From positions 45,515,797-45,579,796 of the forward strand of contig CP136061.1 of the NCBI GenBank assembly GCA_032622095.1: DNA of 64,000 bases, written 5' to 3'. The notes under the pieces were generated by a model. That model was not told the DNA's origin and searched no databases. It saw only the letters and a list, made by a program, of their open reading frames with translations. The stretch's first letter is position 1, and each line of letters starts with the position of its first letter. Of this stretch, positions 47,392-58,645 are shown piece by piece. The translations under genes and the position numbers were made by a program. Source of the stretch: Siphonodentalium dalli (Eukaryota; Mollusca; Scaphopoda; Gadilida; Siphonodentaliidae).

Positions 47392-48099
47392 TAATAATAA
47401 TAATATAACATATATTATGTATTATTATCTTGCCGATATATATACGGGATACATATACACTACATTTTACAATCAAATTATAACATAATAATATAGAAAG
47501 GCAAGTAAATAATAATACTAATACTAGCTGACATAAGCATTTATATAAAAAAACTGAGTATAAATCATTCACTATTATCCTCGATGTGAAAATGTTCGGA
47601 CTAATTGTCTCAACATGATTATTGTCTACAGTGCGATTGGGTGATTTGAATCGCAAATGATGTCCAACTTTATGGAAATATATTCTTTCTGTAAATGTAT
47701 ATATAGTCCGTTTTTGGCGGTTTACAGTTAGTGGCGGACATCCCGCCAATCTTGCAACCACTGGCCACGTCACTGCTATAGCTTACCAGTTGGTTATTAA
47801 TTACTACCATTTCTGAAACACCCCTCAGTGCTAGTAAGATGTTATTCAGTTATATGTGTTTATAATAATATATACATGAACTAGATCCCATCCACACTTC
47901 GGAACAACTGCGGATCACAACGTAGGTCTTAACTTTAAGATTATCTTTTGACACCTCACACCAGTCTTAAAGTTAAGACCAAAGTTAAGACCATCTTAGT
48001 TAAGACCTTGTTCGTGAAACGCACTTATGACTGAAGTTTGAATTTATGACCATCTTAAGTCCCAACTATGTCATAAGTTGCCTTCATGAAACAGGACCC
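46188..48099. mobile_element. 1.9-kb DNA element with GGGYCCTGTTTCATGAA termini
   Basis: The left end GGGCCCTGTTTCATGAAG and the right end, in reverse complement GGGTCCTGTTTCATGAAG, are inverted repeats; AAGATTATCTTA/TTAAGAC-type palindromes extend ~100-150 bp inward. No transposase frame. A (TAA)n microsatellite (47361-47405) and a hairpin (47102-47188) lie inside. Target-site duplication unclear; superfamily not assigned. Confidence 0.75.
47102..47188. repeat. Near-perfect hairpin of ~42-bp arms
   Basis: CCCCTGGGGAAAATTACTAA...TATACCA is followed after AC by its inverted copy TGGTATAGTC...CCCAGGGG with a few mismatches. The left arm is shared with 16008-16055. Confidence 0.85.
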
Positions 48100-49593
48100 A
48101 GGACCGGCGGAGAAGACTTACCTTGATTTATCCGTGTGATTTTTGTGCGTTGATTTGTAAATATATTATTTCTGGTTGTGAATGGTTGTACATAATGTCC
48201 TAATGAGTGCTTGCATGGACTCCAGTTGCCTACGGTATGTTGTATTCCGGGCTTGTACTACGGGCTCAACGCTAGGAAGAGGGTGCCATGCCAGCCGATT
48301 GACTTACGGTCGGTTGGGGCTCCTCAACTCTCGATGGTACAATGCCCGCCTTCCACCCATGTGCGAGTGTCAGAACCCGTTTACCTGGTTGTGTAGTGCG
48401 TGCGCTGACGAGGAAGCAGCCGAGGCCATGTTGTGTTGGGTGGTGTGACTCTGATGGTTTTGTCTGCCAAGTAGTGTTTCTAATTATTGTATCCCACCCG
48501 TCCTATCCTATAGGTAAAGGTGTGGGTGAAAGTATATATTAGCTAATTTTATATGTGGTTGTTTTTGTGTATTTGTTTTGTGTTCAGGTTTGTGAGTTTG
48601 TTGTTCATTGCAACGATTTTACAAGGCTAGCAGGTTAGTTGGTTGTTTGATGGGGATAACTACTCAATGGCTTATACTACGGCCTCGATAAGCGTATCTA
48701 TGCCGCCCGAGGACATTCATCCGCCCAAGGAGCCATCTAGGGCGTGAGCCCGCTACCCTATACCCCCAATGTTTCCAGCTGGCAAGGGTCACGGGGGACA
48801 CGTTGTCAACGTTCGCGAGATATTTTCCACTCATTTCGGAATTTTCGTTTTGGCGAACTTGCAACTTTTTGTGGCGTTCTCGTGACATTTGACACTAATA
48901 TGATGCTCGGTTTAGGTGGTGTAGCACACGTCGATGTTAAAACAACCACTGTGTTTGGACTATCGGTATTATCTGAATGTGCGAAGAAATCAGTAACTTT
49001 CTTCATTTTAGGAGTATGTTGCGTGTCTGATGCATTGTTGCTCAAATCTAACTTGCGCTTACGATTCATATTTGTTGTATGTTACAGTTTGTGAAAACAA
49101 CTTAGTTACGAATGACATATTTATGGTAATTTATCTAACACCTGCTATCAATACACAGCTTCCTAACGATGTAGACTCAAGGAAGCCCTTTGTTTGGCTA
49201 ATGTTTGTCAAATTTGAGTCAATAGCCGTGCTTAGTTTTATTATCGAGTAGAAATTCGAAACTCTTTCACCACAGCGATAAAATAAGTCGATCTCACATA
49301 AGCCGCGAATCTATTATAAGCTTTTAATTAGGACCCAATTAGCTATGCCGCGACCGGATATCAATGTGTTTTGTTTCCGACCGATTGACTGTAAGCTTAA
49401 TATTTTTTTTATTATATGCCCGATGGGTACAAATTGCCAAATGTCAAAAAGCTAGGTGCCACTTTTTGTTGCCAATCGGGATTATTTTGGAGCCATTTAA
49501 TTTTTTTTGTAGCAATTTGCTAATTTGGCAATAGGCAGCGCGAACCCTGCACGTTGATTTAAACATGGCGTTGTAGCCAATCCACGGCCAGAC
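48100..49593. other. Largely unassigned stretch
   Basis: No firm gene. Only the basic frame listed at 48806-49069 has possible meaning. Frames at 48182-48542 on the + strand are cysteine-containing but lack motifs. Confidence 0.4.
48806..49069 (-). pseudogene. Basic N-terminal fragment, possibly transposase-related
   Basis: Minus-strand frame of 87 codons: starts MNRKRKLDLS, has KMKKVTDFFAHSD (compare the KK..I..FF motif near the start of ZMYM/hAT-like proteins) and ends SPKRKFRNEWK before a stop. The arrangement resembles N-termini of hAT or zinc-finger-associated transposases, in which KRKF-x-x-x-W precedes a zinc finger. No zinc finger follows. The resemblance is weak. Confidence 0.25.
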
Positions 49594-49887
49594 ATGGACT
49601 TCAACCCGAAGACTCCGGAATACACTGAGCCGGAGCCTTCAACTGCCAATCATATATCACCGGTAACCGAACAAGTAACAGATGCCACCAGCCTATGGAT
49701 AGAAAACCACAAAAAAGAATCAGCTAAATTTCGCGCCAGAGTAGACGAATCAATTAAGAAAGCAGAAGTAGAAAGGAAGAAAGCAGAAGAGACTAGAACA
49801 AAAGCAAAGGCAGCCTTAGACGAATTAGATCCACCGAAAAGTAAAAAGAAAAAAAGAAAAAAGCTAAAAGCAACCAGCAAAAACTAA
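49594..49887 (+). CDS. Hypothetical coiled-coil, lysine-rich small protein
   Basis: A 97-codon ATG frame. Residues 1-35 are acidic/proline-rich (MDFNPKTPEYTEPEPS). Residues ~40-80 form a strong heptad-like helix (ESIKKAEVERKKAEETRTKA), and the C-terminus is a nuclear-localisation-like basic block (KSKKKKRKKLK). Not a repeat artefact. Resembles small ORFs upstream in retroelements or a short nuclear protein, but I do not recognise it. No partner gene follows before the PAN exon at 50578. Confidence 0.35.
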   Translation: MDFNPKTPEYTEPEPSTANHISPVTEQVTDATSLWIENHKKESAKFRARVDESIKKAEVERKKAEETRTKAKAALDELDPPKSKKKKRKKLKATSKN

Positions 49888-50577
49888 ACACCTCAACCTC
49901 ACTTTGCCTCCGGTCAGCCTCCTCATCTGAACATCATCTGAACAGCATCAACAGCCTCAAAAATCGATCTCCATCGAATATATCAAGAAAGGGTGAAGGG
50001 AATTGCACAATGCGTTCCGACCATCCTACCCGGCCTGCGGCCGGAAACTACACAACAACAATCATATTGCTATTTACAGCTGGATGTGGGTATACAAGGT
50101 GACATGTTGCTGATGCCAGTAGACGCATACTCATGTCAATTCGGTTTCTCGCAGAGAACAGCTCACCAGGGAATAACTCAAGAGAGACGTCGAACAGCCG
50201 GAAACGTTCAATGTGACAATGCAAATTAATGGACGTTCAGTTAGTCAGCACGTGACTCTGCTCCATATTGATTGTTTACCCGTGTGACTGTTATCCCTCT
50301 TTATGTGAAATATATCATAACACCAAATAAGGAATGCATCATCCCGATAGAAACACCCACACAGGTTATTGATTGGACATTTTTATTCAGCCTCTTTTCG
50401 TCCGCATATTTTGGATACGTTATTCGCATCACATGTTGATTCTTAAAGCCAGGATTAAGACACCGCTGTAATTTAACACATATATTGGAGAAATCACTTG
50501 TTTTGACTTTTGATCCATGTGACTCACAGAAATGGAATAATATTTTTTGTTGTTATCCATTTGACACGAAATATAAA
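49888..50577 (+). other. Upstream region of the PAN-domain gene
   Basis: No gene recognised. The reading frame of the PAN exon is open back to ~50485 but has no ATG before 50578, so this part is 5' UTR or promoter. I could not pick out a TATA box with confidence. Confidence 0.4.
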
Positions 50578-50892
50578 ATGGACCGCGGGCCTCCAAAGGC
50601 GAGGAAAATTAAAGGACACGCATGGTGCTGGTTCTGTGAACAGTTTAAATTCGGACTGGTGTGTGCTTTGCTATGCAATGTTATCGGTGTTAGCGCTCAT
50701 CCGTTTCAAGCAGATGGCTTTCTGATTGAAACAAAGCTGGCAAATGTCAAGAGATGTGAGACAATGTGTAAGAGACACGCGGACTGTACACGAATTGGAT
50801 ACAATGTTAAAACAAAGATGTGCGCTCTCTCGCAGCCAGGTGGTTCGATAGGCCCGTCACAGGAGTGGTTCATGACAGACATCGAAGACAAG
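50578..50892 (+). CDS. First coding exon: signal sequence and PAN/Apple domain
   Basis: ATG at 50578 (context AAAATGG) opens 105 codons to a donor AAG|GTAAGA at 50893, phase 0. Residues 1-25 are basic, residues ~26-40 are hydrophobic (GLVCALLCNVIGVSA), and cleavage after VSA is likely. From residue 41: FQADGFLIET, then cysteines at 60, 64, 70 and 82 in the pattern C-x3-C-x5-C-x11-C followed by AL, the core of a PAN/Apple module, cut by the intron. PAN modules mediate protein or carbohydrate contacts outside cells. Later exons are not seen; the intron holds the LINE at 51238-53935 and probably runs beyond the window. Might belong to a paralogue of the EGF/lectin gene at 1-17212, as PAN-EGF-CTLD combinations occur in invertebrates (inference). 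Confidence 0.75.
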
Positions 50893-51025
50893 GTAAGACA
50901 TCAGTTATTTATTTATTCGTGTTTAAGTACCAATTGTTGTTAAATGGTATCGATGGTAAAATGTATAATAACATCGACATGTGTACGGACGTCTAAAGTT
51001 TTTGTCCATCTTCCAACAGTTTTCC

Positions 51026-51237
51026 TTCATTCATTGGCCTAAATCAGGGGGCATTGTCTCACCTTTTTATTCTGTCTGCATATAAACGATTTAACCGACT
51101 TTTTAGCGTCGATTGTTATCAGATATCTCATGTGTATATCGCAAAATTGCGAAGAGAAACTAGACAGTTATTATTTTCAAACGACCAAGATATCTCTTAA
51201 TAATTGAAAATATCTTGTCATTTTTGGCTGAATTTAT
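51026..51237. repeat. 212-bp direct repeat, left flank of LINE
   Basis: Bases 51026-51237 recur at 53936-54147 with about eight substitutions. The pair brackets the minus-strand LINE exactly, so it is read as a very long target-site duplication. Confidence 0.85.
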
Positions 51238-53935
51238 ATACCTTTATTTTCCTCCAAATTATGAAGAGTGGTACATGGTTACAAAATTATTGGTTAACGT
51301 ATATACACAATGTGACAAAAAGAAGTGATATTGAATTAACAAAATATGGATCACATGCAAGTCCGCTTATGTTACAAATACATTGCATACAGGCTTACAA
51401 TAACTGAACTTCCACACTCGCGCGCACTAGTATACTGGCCACCCATACACTCACACGCATGCGCCCAAGTTCGCAGACACGCACTCAATTACCACAGTCA
51501 TGTACACTCAATTACATTCATGCAACAGAACTATACTTTTTTTGATAAGCACACGTACAATTTGTGCATGAATTACACGTTAAGCACGGAGTACCTGAAT
51601 GCTCATCATACAGCTATGCATATGTTCATAGTTTGATCGTTTGCAGTCCACCCTGGCGATTCCATACCAAAAAGATTAATTACATATACATGTAATGTCC
51701 ATAAGAACAAGCATGCGATGCGCCTATATACATTCGTGCACTCGTGTAAAGGAAGACAAGAAATATAGACATCATTTGATCGATGCATTAATGCCAAATC
51801 TTTAACATCTAGTGCATGTGATGGTACAAGCGCAGGGTTCGCAGCTGTTTGAAAATGACACTCTTTGCGACTGTCGATAATAGAGGTAACTGGTCAAGAC
51901 TTAATCGTTAGGCGTCGTCAAGTTTAATAAGAACATGTATAGGTAGTCCACAATGTGTGCGTATGCCCAACAATGAACGAAATATAGTGCATTGGATCTC
52001 CAATAAATGAAAACAGTTCAACAGGAAGATTTGTCAAATGTAACAGAAGGAGTCCTCCATCGTCGAGCTCATTTGCCCAGAGGTAAAACAATATGCCAAA
52101 GTATCAACTGATACCACATATGATTTCGAGAACCGCACAGAGCAGGATGACTGCAGTGAATAATAGCGTGTTTAATTTGATCCTCATAATTCTGGTTGCA
52201 GATCGCACATACGTCAGCCTTTGGTGTCGCCGCTGCACCTATCAAATGATCAACAGTATAAAATGCGACCCCTTTCTCTGAGTATAAGCGACAGGAACGC
52301 CATAGATGAGACATTTGAAGATGAGTTTGAATTTGGAAAAATCTATCGAGAGACGAATCATTTGCAACCCTTTGTTCCCAGTCATTCGCACGTCGGTTAT
52401 TTATTTCGGTTTTGACTATGCGATTCCATTCCGGTTTTACAGGGAACAAGCTGCTCTCCGAGAAGCTTTCAAGATATCGAATTAAGTTGTAATAACTCAA
52501 AATGTGTTCAATATCTGCAAGAAACGAGTTCTTGTTTGGCAAGTCAAGTGAAAGGTGCAAATGAAGCCTGCTTACAAAAATCTCTTTGCAAGCCTTCGAT
52601 GGGGAGATGCGACAAAGGCTTCCAAAGAGGCTGAGTTTACGGGCGTCAATGAATGAGGATATTGAGCCTATGCCCATGAGACCTTGAACTATGTCCGTTC
52701 GTGTTCTGACAGGGAGGTTCTGAATACGCTTGAGACAGAAACGATGGATCTTTTCCAGAGCACATGTGTCCGAAACAGACATACCACAAAGGAATTCAGC
52801 GCCATACAGACCTTTTGATAGAACAATCGTTTTGTATATAAATGCACAGCTTGTCGGGGTTATTCCCCCAGCATACATGCCAGCATTGCTAAGGAGGAAA
52901 TATGTTGATCTGATTTTGTCTACAGCTCTCTCAGTAAGTTCTCTGACAAAGTTTTGTTTGCTAACATGGATACCTAAATGAGTAATTTCGTCTGTTTCGG
53001 ATACATTGCCTCCGCCCAGCCCCCAGCGTCTGTCTAACGTGTCATTTTGTCTGGGTGTTTCATTAAATACAATTACTTTACATTTGGTAGGGTTATAAAT
53101 GAAGCGCCACTTCTTATCACACAGACGCTGAAGACCGTAACTAGAAAGTGATAACAACGTCATGTCGTCAGCCTGTGTCGGCGATGAACAATTTGTGGAG
53201 AGAAGACGGAAACCAAAGTTCGTAGCTTCGATTGCATGTAGCAGATCATCAATATAGATCATGTACAGCAATGGGGGAGAGTATAAATCCTTGTCTTGTG
53301 CCTTGCTTCATTTTGATAGATCTCGAAATCAAGGAAGCATGTTTTACAACGCATGTGATCCCACTGAGAAATTCTTTTAGTAGGAGCCATACTCTTTCTT
53401 GAAATCCACGAAAGTGTAGTTTCAACAAAAGTCCATTTATCCAGACGGTATCAAATGCTTTGTGTACATCTAGGAAACACGCAAACAGTTTGCTATGCTG
53501 CTCGTTTGTATAGTTGATACTCTCGTGTAATATATATGAAGACATGAGACAGCCTACATTTTTTTTAAACCATTTTGTAATGGGTGCACGTTTATCAGGC
53601 ATATCGTTTATCCAATCGAGGGACGATTATATTATCTAATGTTTTGTACATGACGGGAAGAAAAGTTATCGCTCGATAACTATCAAAATTAGTTTTCGGC
53701 TTCTCTCCACCTTTATACAATGAGACCATCAAACCAGTTTTTGCTTTTGATTGTATGTGTTGTAATTCGAGCATTTTGCTCATAACACGAGCCACACATT
53801 TACTCAACTTGTGACCTCCATATATGAGGTGTTCATAACAAATCATGTCAGGTCCTGGGGCTTTGCCCCTATGCATGGAGTTAAGAACACCCTCCACTTC
53901 TTTGGCTGAAACAAGATAGAGAAGAAGATTATCTG
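51238..53935 (-). mobile_element. 5'-truncated non-LTR retrotransposon in PAN-gene intron
   Basis: Minus strand, 5' to 3': RT fingers (53897-53595: KAPGPDMICYEHLIYGG, YKGGEKPKTNFDSYRAITF), palm A/B (53602-53249: CFLDVHKAFDTVWINGLLL, KQGTRQGF) and palm C to C-terminus (53271-52069: PTQADDMTLL with catalytic Asp pair, then a zinc-knuckle-like CAIC...H...HC region). The 3' UTR runs 52068-51238. Two frameshifts separate the three frames, so it is inactive. The YADD motif reads QADD. Same family as 222-1579. Flanked by a 212-bp direct repeat. Confidence 0.85.
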
Positions 53936-54147
53936 TTCATTCATTGGCCTAAACCAGGGGGCATTGTCTCACCTTTTTATTCTGTCTGCATATAAACTAT
54001 TTAACCGACTTTTTAGCGTCGACTGTTATCAGATGTCTCATGTGTATATCGCCAAAATGCGAAGAGAAACTAGACAGTTATTATTTTCAAACGACCAAGA
54101 TGTCTCTTAATAATTGAAAATATCTTGTCATTTTTGGCAGAATTTAT
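53936..54147. repeat. 212-bp direct repeat, right flank of LINE
   Basis: Second copy of 51026-51237, about 96% identical by eye. Confidence 0.85.
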
Positions 54148-54490
54148 GCAAAACGTGCGTGTCCACCATTACCAGTCGACAATAAAGACAATTAAGTTAC
54201 CTTGTATTCATGTTTTGTTTCTGTTTCTGTATATAAAACAAAACAACCCCGTAGTAGGTTGAAGTGGTTTTAATTTCCAAAAAGCCCTGATATTGAGTCC
54301 ACGGGACGTGGATAGGCGGTCGTCGTTCGTGTGTGCAAGTAGGGAATTCTCACTTATAAATCTTGATTGGACCCGACTGAAATTTGCACCTCTTAGATTT
54401 TAATTTCCCAAATCTTTTGGGGAAATTTCAAATAAAACACCCGCACTAGTTGGCAATCTTCCAGATAACGGCTATTTAATTTGAAACATT

Positions 54491-54895
54491 TTAACCCTTT
54501 GCCCAACAGAACGGCCCTGTGCCAATGCATTCTCTTATATATGCGAGTCGACCATAGGTCGCCTCGCATATATAAGAGAATGCATTGGCTTAACACATAT
54601 TAAAAATGATAAAATTGTCAAAGAATGTAGAAAAATATTATAAAAATTGTTAAAAAATGTAAGAAAAAATTAGGCCAATGCATTCTCTTATATATGCGAG
54701 TCGACCTATGGTCGACTCGCATATATAAGAGAATGCATTGGCACAGGGCATAACTGTAACCATCACAATGTGGTCAATGAACCGGTTCCAATGATATCCA
54801 TATTTGTATGGTGTTATTGAGACAGACAGAAGATATTTTAGGCTGTTGAAGCTTTATTTGGGCGGTTTTGGCCGTTTTTTTGGGTAAATGGTTAA
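54491..54895. mobile_element. piggyBac-like MITE, copy 2 (405 bp)
   Basis: Begins TTAACCCTTTGCCCAACA and ends GGGTAAATGGTTAA. It has the same internal parts as 38395-38749 in opposite orientation, plus a second palindrome near its left end (54526-54594). The right palindrome, 54674-54742, has perfect 33-bp arms around a 3-base spacer. Confidence 0.85.
54674..54742. repeat. Perfect 69-nt palindrome (33-bp arms)
   Basis: GCCAATGCATTCTCTTATAT... with TCGACC-TAT-GGTCGA at the centre and an exact inverted right arm ending ATTGGC. Palindromes of this length are usually unstable in replication. Confidence 0.95.
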
Positions 54896-57800
54896 CCAAA
54901 GCACATATATACAGTCTACCGTTGGTCAACAGACTGTAAGACTAAATTATATGGTTTAAAATAAAACAATTGACCAAATTTCCAAATGATGCGCTGTCGG
55001 GCACTATTCCTTACTGTTGAATATTTTTAACATGGGTTGTGGAGATGAGGTGAGTTTGCCGCCCCAAATTCAGTCCACATATCTCCACGTCTATGAACAT
55101 TTTTCTATCATATACCACTGTTCTTATGCATAATGTGATATGCGGGTTGTAATTAATTTTCTCAATGAATAGTAGCACTGATAATAGTCATGTTATTTGA
55201 TTGTTTAATGCATATTTTTAATCCGGTTTTATATAAAACAAATATGTTGTTATAATAATTCTGGTCCGGAAGAAGTATAGACATTCTTTAGCAAAAAAAG
55301 AATCGTCATTAAGCACTGGGGGAACTGCCCCAATAGAGTAGGTACACTTGTGATTATCCGTCCAGTCCAGTTCACTGCCTGTATGTTCTAGTTCATTCGA
55401 TGTTAGTATCAAGTTGTCAACTACTAGATACGAAAATGGTATGAATCTGACGACCAAAGAATGTGTTTCGATAGGACCTGGTGCGGATATGCCTAATGCT
55501 GAATTATGAGAAAATAACTCTCGAATATTGATACTGTTCTATACTAAATGACGTCCCTGTTTGGTAAACATACACGTTAATTGTTCATAGACATCCCGTA
55601 GTTGAAATAAGCAGGTGTAATTGTTAAAAGTGCCCACGATATGCTCATATTATTTAATAAGGAAAGGGGTTATGTGTCGTCCAGATCACTTGTAGCCGCT
55701 GCAGTTAGTATATGTTGTTGCTCCAGTTCACACATTTGTAAATCAATCACTTACTTTATTCAGACTTGGACCTGTAATTGACATGTTCGTGTTGAAATTG
55801 TTATTAAGTGGCATATACATGTTAACACTGAGGCCTATGGGAAATAATTACTTCACTGTAACCTAAAACACAAAAATGATCCTTTTTCTCATTTGGGCCC
55901 AGTGGTGGGTTTCCTATAAACATTGACCAGCAAACAATTAGGGAACTTGTAGCACGTGGCATATTATATTATTTGAGTCGGTGGTAATCAATGAGAAGCC
56001 AATATTAGCCCATCTGGGACAATTTTTGCTTCAAATTTTCACCTCGAAAATCGCCCTTTTTTGTCCGTTATGAAACCATATGTGTACCTTTAATGAATGT
56101 CATGGTAACAAATCACGCACTGAACATCGAGTGTCAGTACACAACTGAAAAAAAGGCTTTTCGACTAGCCATGAGAGCAATCTACATCGCTATCTGTGGC
56201 AGGTCTCTAAAATTTTATGTAAAACATGACCAGTGCAGGGTTAAATGGCAGCCAATTAGTCTGCTTGAGGTGGCTTGTCGACAAAAAGTGTAACACGGTG
56301 GTGTGTTTGAGTGATGTGGCTGTTTCCATGCACATACATGTAGGCAAATAATCATTCTGCTGCACTCAAAACTTTTCAGTTTTTGCCAAAATTTCGATTA
56401 CCAGGACTCAGAATTTGTCAAGTGCGCCCAATTCAAGCTCCAGCGTGTCCATGTTTATCAAGCGAACCATCGTCCATATTTTCTCAGAGAGAAATCGGTC
56501 AGCTTTCACACCAATGATGGGTATATATGCTACCATCGTTTACTTTATCGACATGGACCTCACATGGTGACTTTTCGTGTTCATTTTGTGTTGCAATTGT
56601 AAACAGGGGTGGGGTCAGGAAATAGTTAATAAGACGAAAACAAAGTGATGGATAGAGATTTTGTATTTTATTTTCAAATGTGAAGAGTCCAGTGACCGAT
56701 TTGTGTCATTTTCAGATGGCATGTCATTGACGTTGTTGTCACTTTAGATTACAGTGAAGTAATTCGATTGGTAGCGCCCTCCGACGGATTTTGGACCAAG
56801 ATGCAGTAGAGAATTAAAAAAATTCTGGGCTCTGGTTGGTTAATAGTAGTTTCCATATTTAAACATATAAAATACATGCAATCACTCCTCTTGAAATTTC
56901 AGACTCCAAACAAAACATTGGCACATTGTAAAGCACGTGGTTCCTAGATTTAATTTGTTTGGTGTGAGGTAAAACATGTCAATATTTTTTTCATGCAATT
57001 CTGACTCTCGATTATAAATCCCAAATTTAAAAGTACATTCCATGCTCGACGATATGATTTTTTTTCATGCAGAAACTTTGCGCAGATGCCAATTCCGGTG
57101 ACCATGTACTCATTTATCACAATTCGTGGATAGTCAGGGCTGCAGACCATTATATGTTAACACTGAGGCCTATGGGACATAATTACTTCACTGTAACCTG
57201 TATAACTGGTGGCGAGATTCTCTTTTCTCGTGGGCGCTTACATTACCAATGGGTGCTTTATTAGTTTTATTTATAGAATGGGAATTTTTGGGATGATTAA
57301 AAGTCAAACTGCGAGCTGGAGGCAGAGTTCGGTAAAAGGTGTAGTTGGGGAATTTCAATTTCGTTTATTGTCGTTAATCAACGTTGATTAATTTTGAGTT
57401 TTGGTTTGTGATAAACTATATGTCAATTATAAATAAAAGAAATTTCTGCAGCCCACTGGGGGTTGTGGTCGGAGACGGTCGAGTCGGCGCCGGTTCGTTA
57501 ATTAGGTACTGGTTGTTATTGTTATTTTAACGGAATTCTGAGTTGGTCATTCGCACAACCAATATATTTTATATTCTACAATTACATTCTTGGGTTTATA
57601 ATATATTATCTTGAGCGCGTTACCATTTCTGACATTGGTTTTCTTGTTTCGGCCAATTTGGCCGGTTACTTCGTGTGAGTTTTTCATCTGACGTGTGTGT
57701 CGGAATAATGATGTGGAGGATTTATGTAAATGTTAGCCCAAACTACATTTCCAAGTAACGATGGTTTTGTTGTTTATTTTGAGGAATAATACCGCGTCAG

Positions 57801-58340
57801 ATGAATTCAGCCCAAATATGTTAACAGTTGTCGTGTAAAACATTCGGCAGTAAGTTAGCGTTATTTAGTATTTGTGGATGTCCTTTAACATGGGGAAAAT
57901 AGACTACTGCGCTTGAACGAGCATGTGAATTGTCGTTTTTAATGTATAGCAACTTTATAATCAATAACAGAGGCATTCTCTGTCAAATAAGGTCGCTCTA
58001 TTTACGATACCAATTGGGGAACTTTGTAAATTAAATTACGCGTAAACTTAACCTGCTGCAAATAGAAAAGGTGTCGGAATCGGCGTACTCGCCCCAGGGC
58101 TAACTCGCCCAATCGGCGCGTGCCAACTCGGAATAAAAGGCCAACTCGGAATAAAAGATGCATACGGGGTGTTATATGGCGTTTGGTCCGTTGTTTCTCA
58201 ATGAATATTATTGAAATTTGGTGTATATGTCCGGGCTGGGACATGGAATACAACAACGTTTGAATTGTTTTTAAATTTACAAATTTGTTGATTTTATTCA
58301 TTTTGTTTTCGTTCTGAAACACACTATAAAGTGTATATAA
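54896..58340. other. Intronic or intergenic DNA without recognised gene
   Basis: Contains one clear duplication: TGTTAACACTGAGGCCTATG and ~35 further bases at ~55818 and again at ~57154. Around 58085-58155 are short repeats (CTCGCCC, CCAACTCGGAATAAAAG twice). No exon recognised on either strand. Confidence 0.45.
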
Positions 58341-58344
58341 TATA

Positions 58345-58645
58345 ATAACGAACACGAGACATACATAATTTATGAACTGTTAACAAAAGATATCAAATTC
58401 AATACATGACAAAGATGACTCAGTGGAGTTTATAAAGTGAACATAAAAACATTGAGGTAAGAATCTTTTTAAGGAATTCAACTTTATTTAATGATAATAA
58501 ACACATAAATTAAAATAACAAACATGAGACATACATGATTTATAAACTGTTAACAAAAGATATCAAACTCAATACATGACAAAGATGACTCAGTGAAGTT
58601 TATAAAGTGAACATAAAAATATTAAGGTAAAAATCTTTTTAAGCA
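58345..58645. repeat. ~170-bp tandem duplication
   Basis: GAACTGTTAACAAAAGATATC (~58373) recurs as AAACTGTTAACAAAAGATATC (~58543). The match covers ~130 bp (GAGACATACAT... to ...AATCTTTTTAAG) at an offset of 170. Confidence 0.9.

Noticed and set aside
50485-50577. Upstream extension of the PAN exon frame
   Set aside because: The extension has no ATG; the first ATG, 50578, is followed by a convincing signal sequence.
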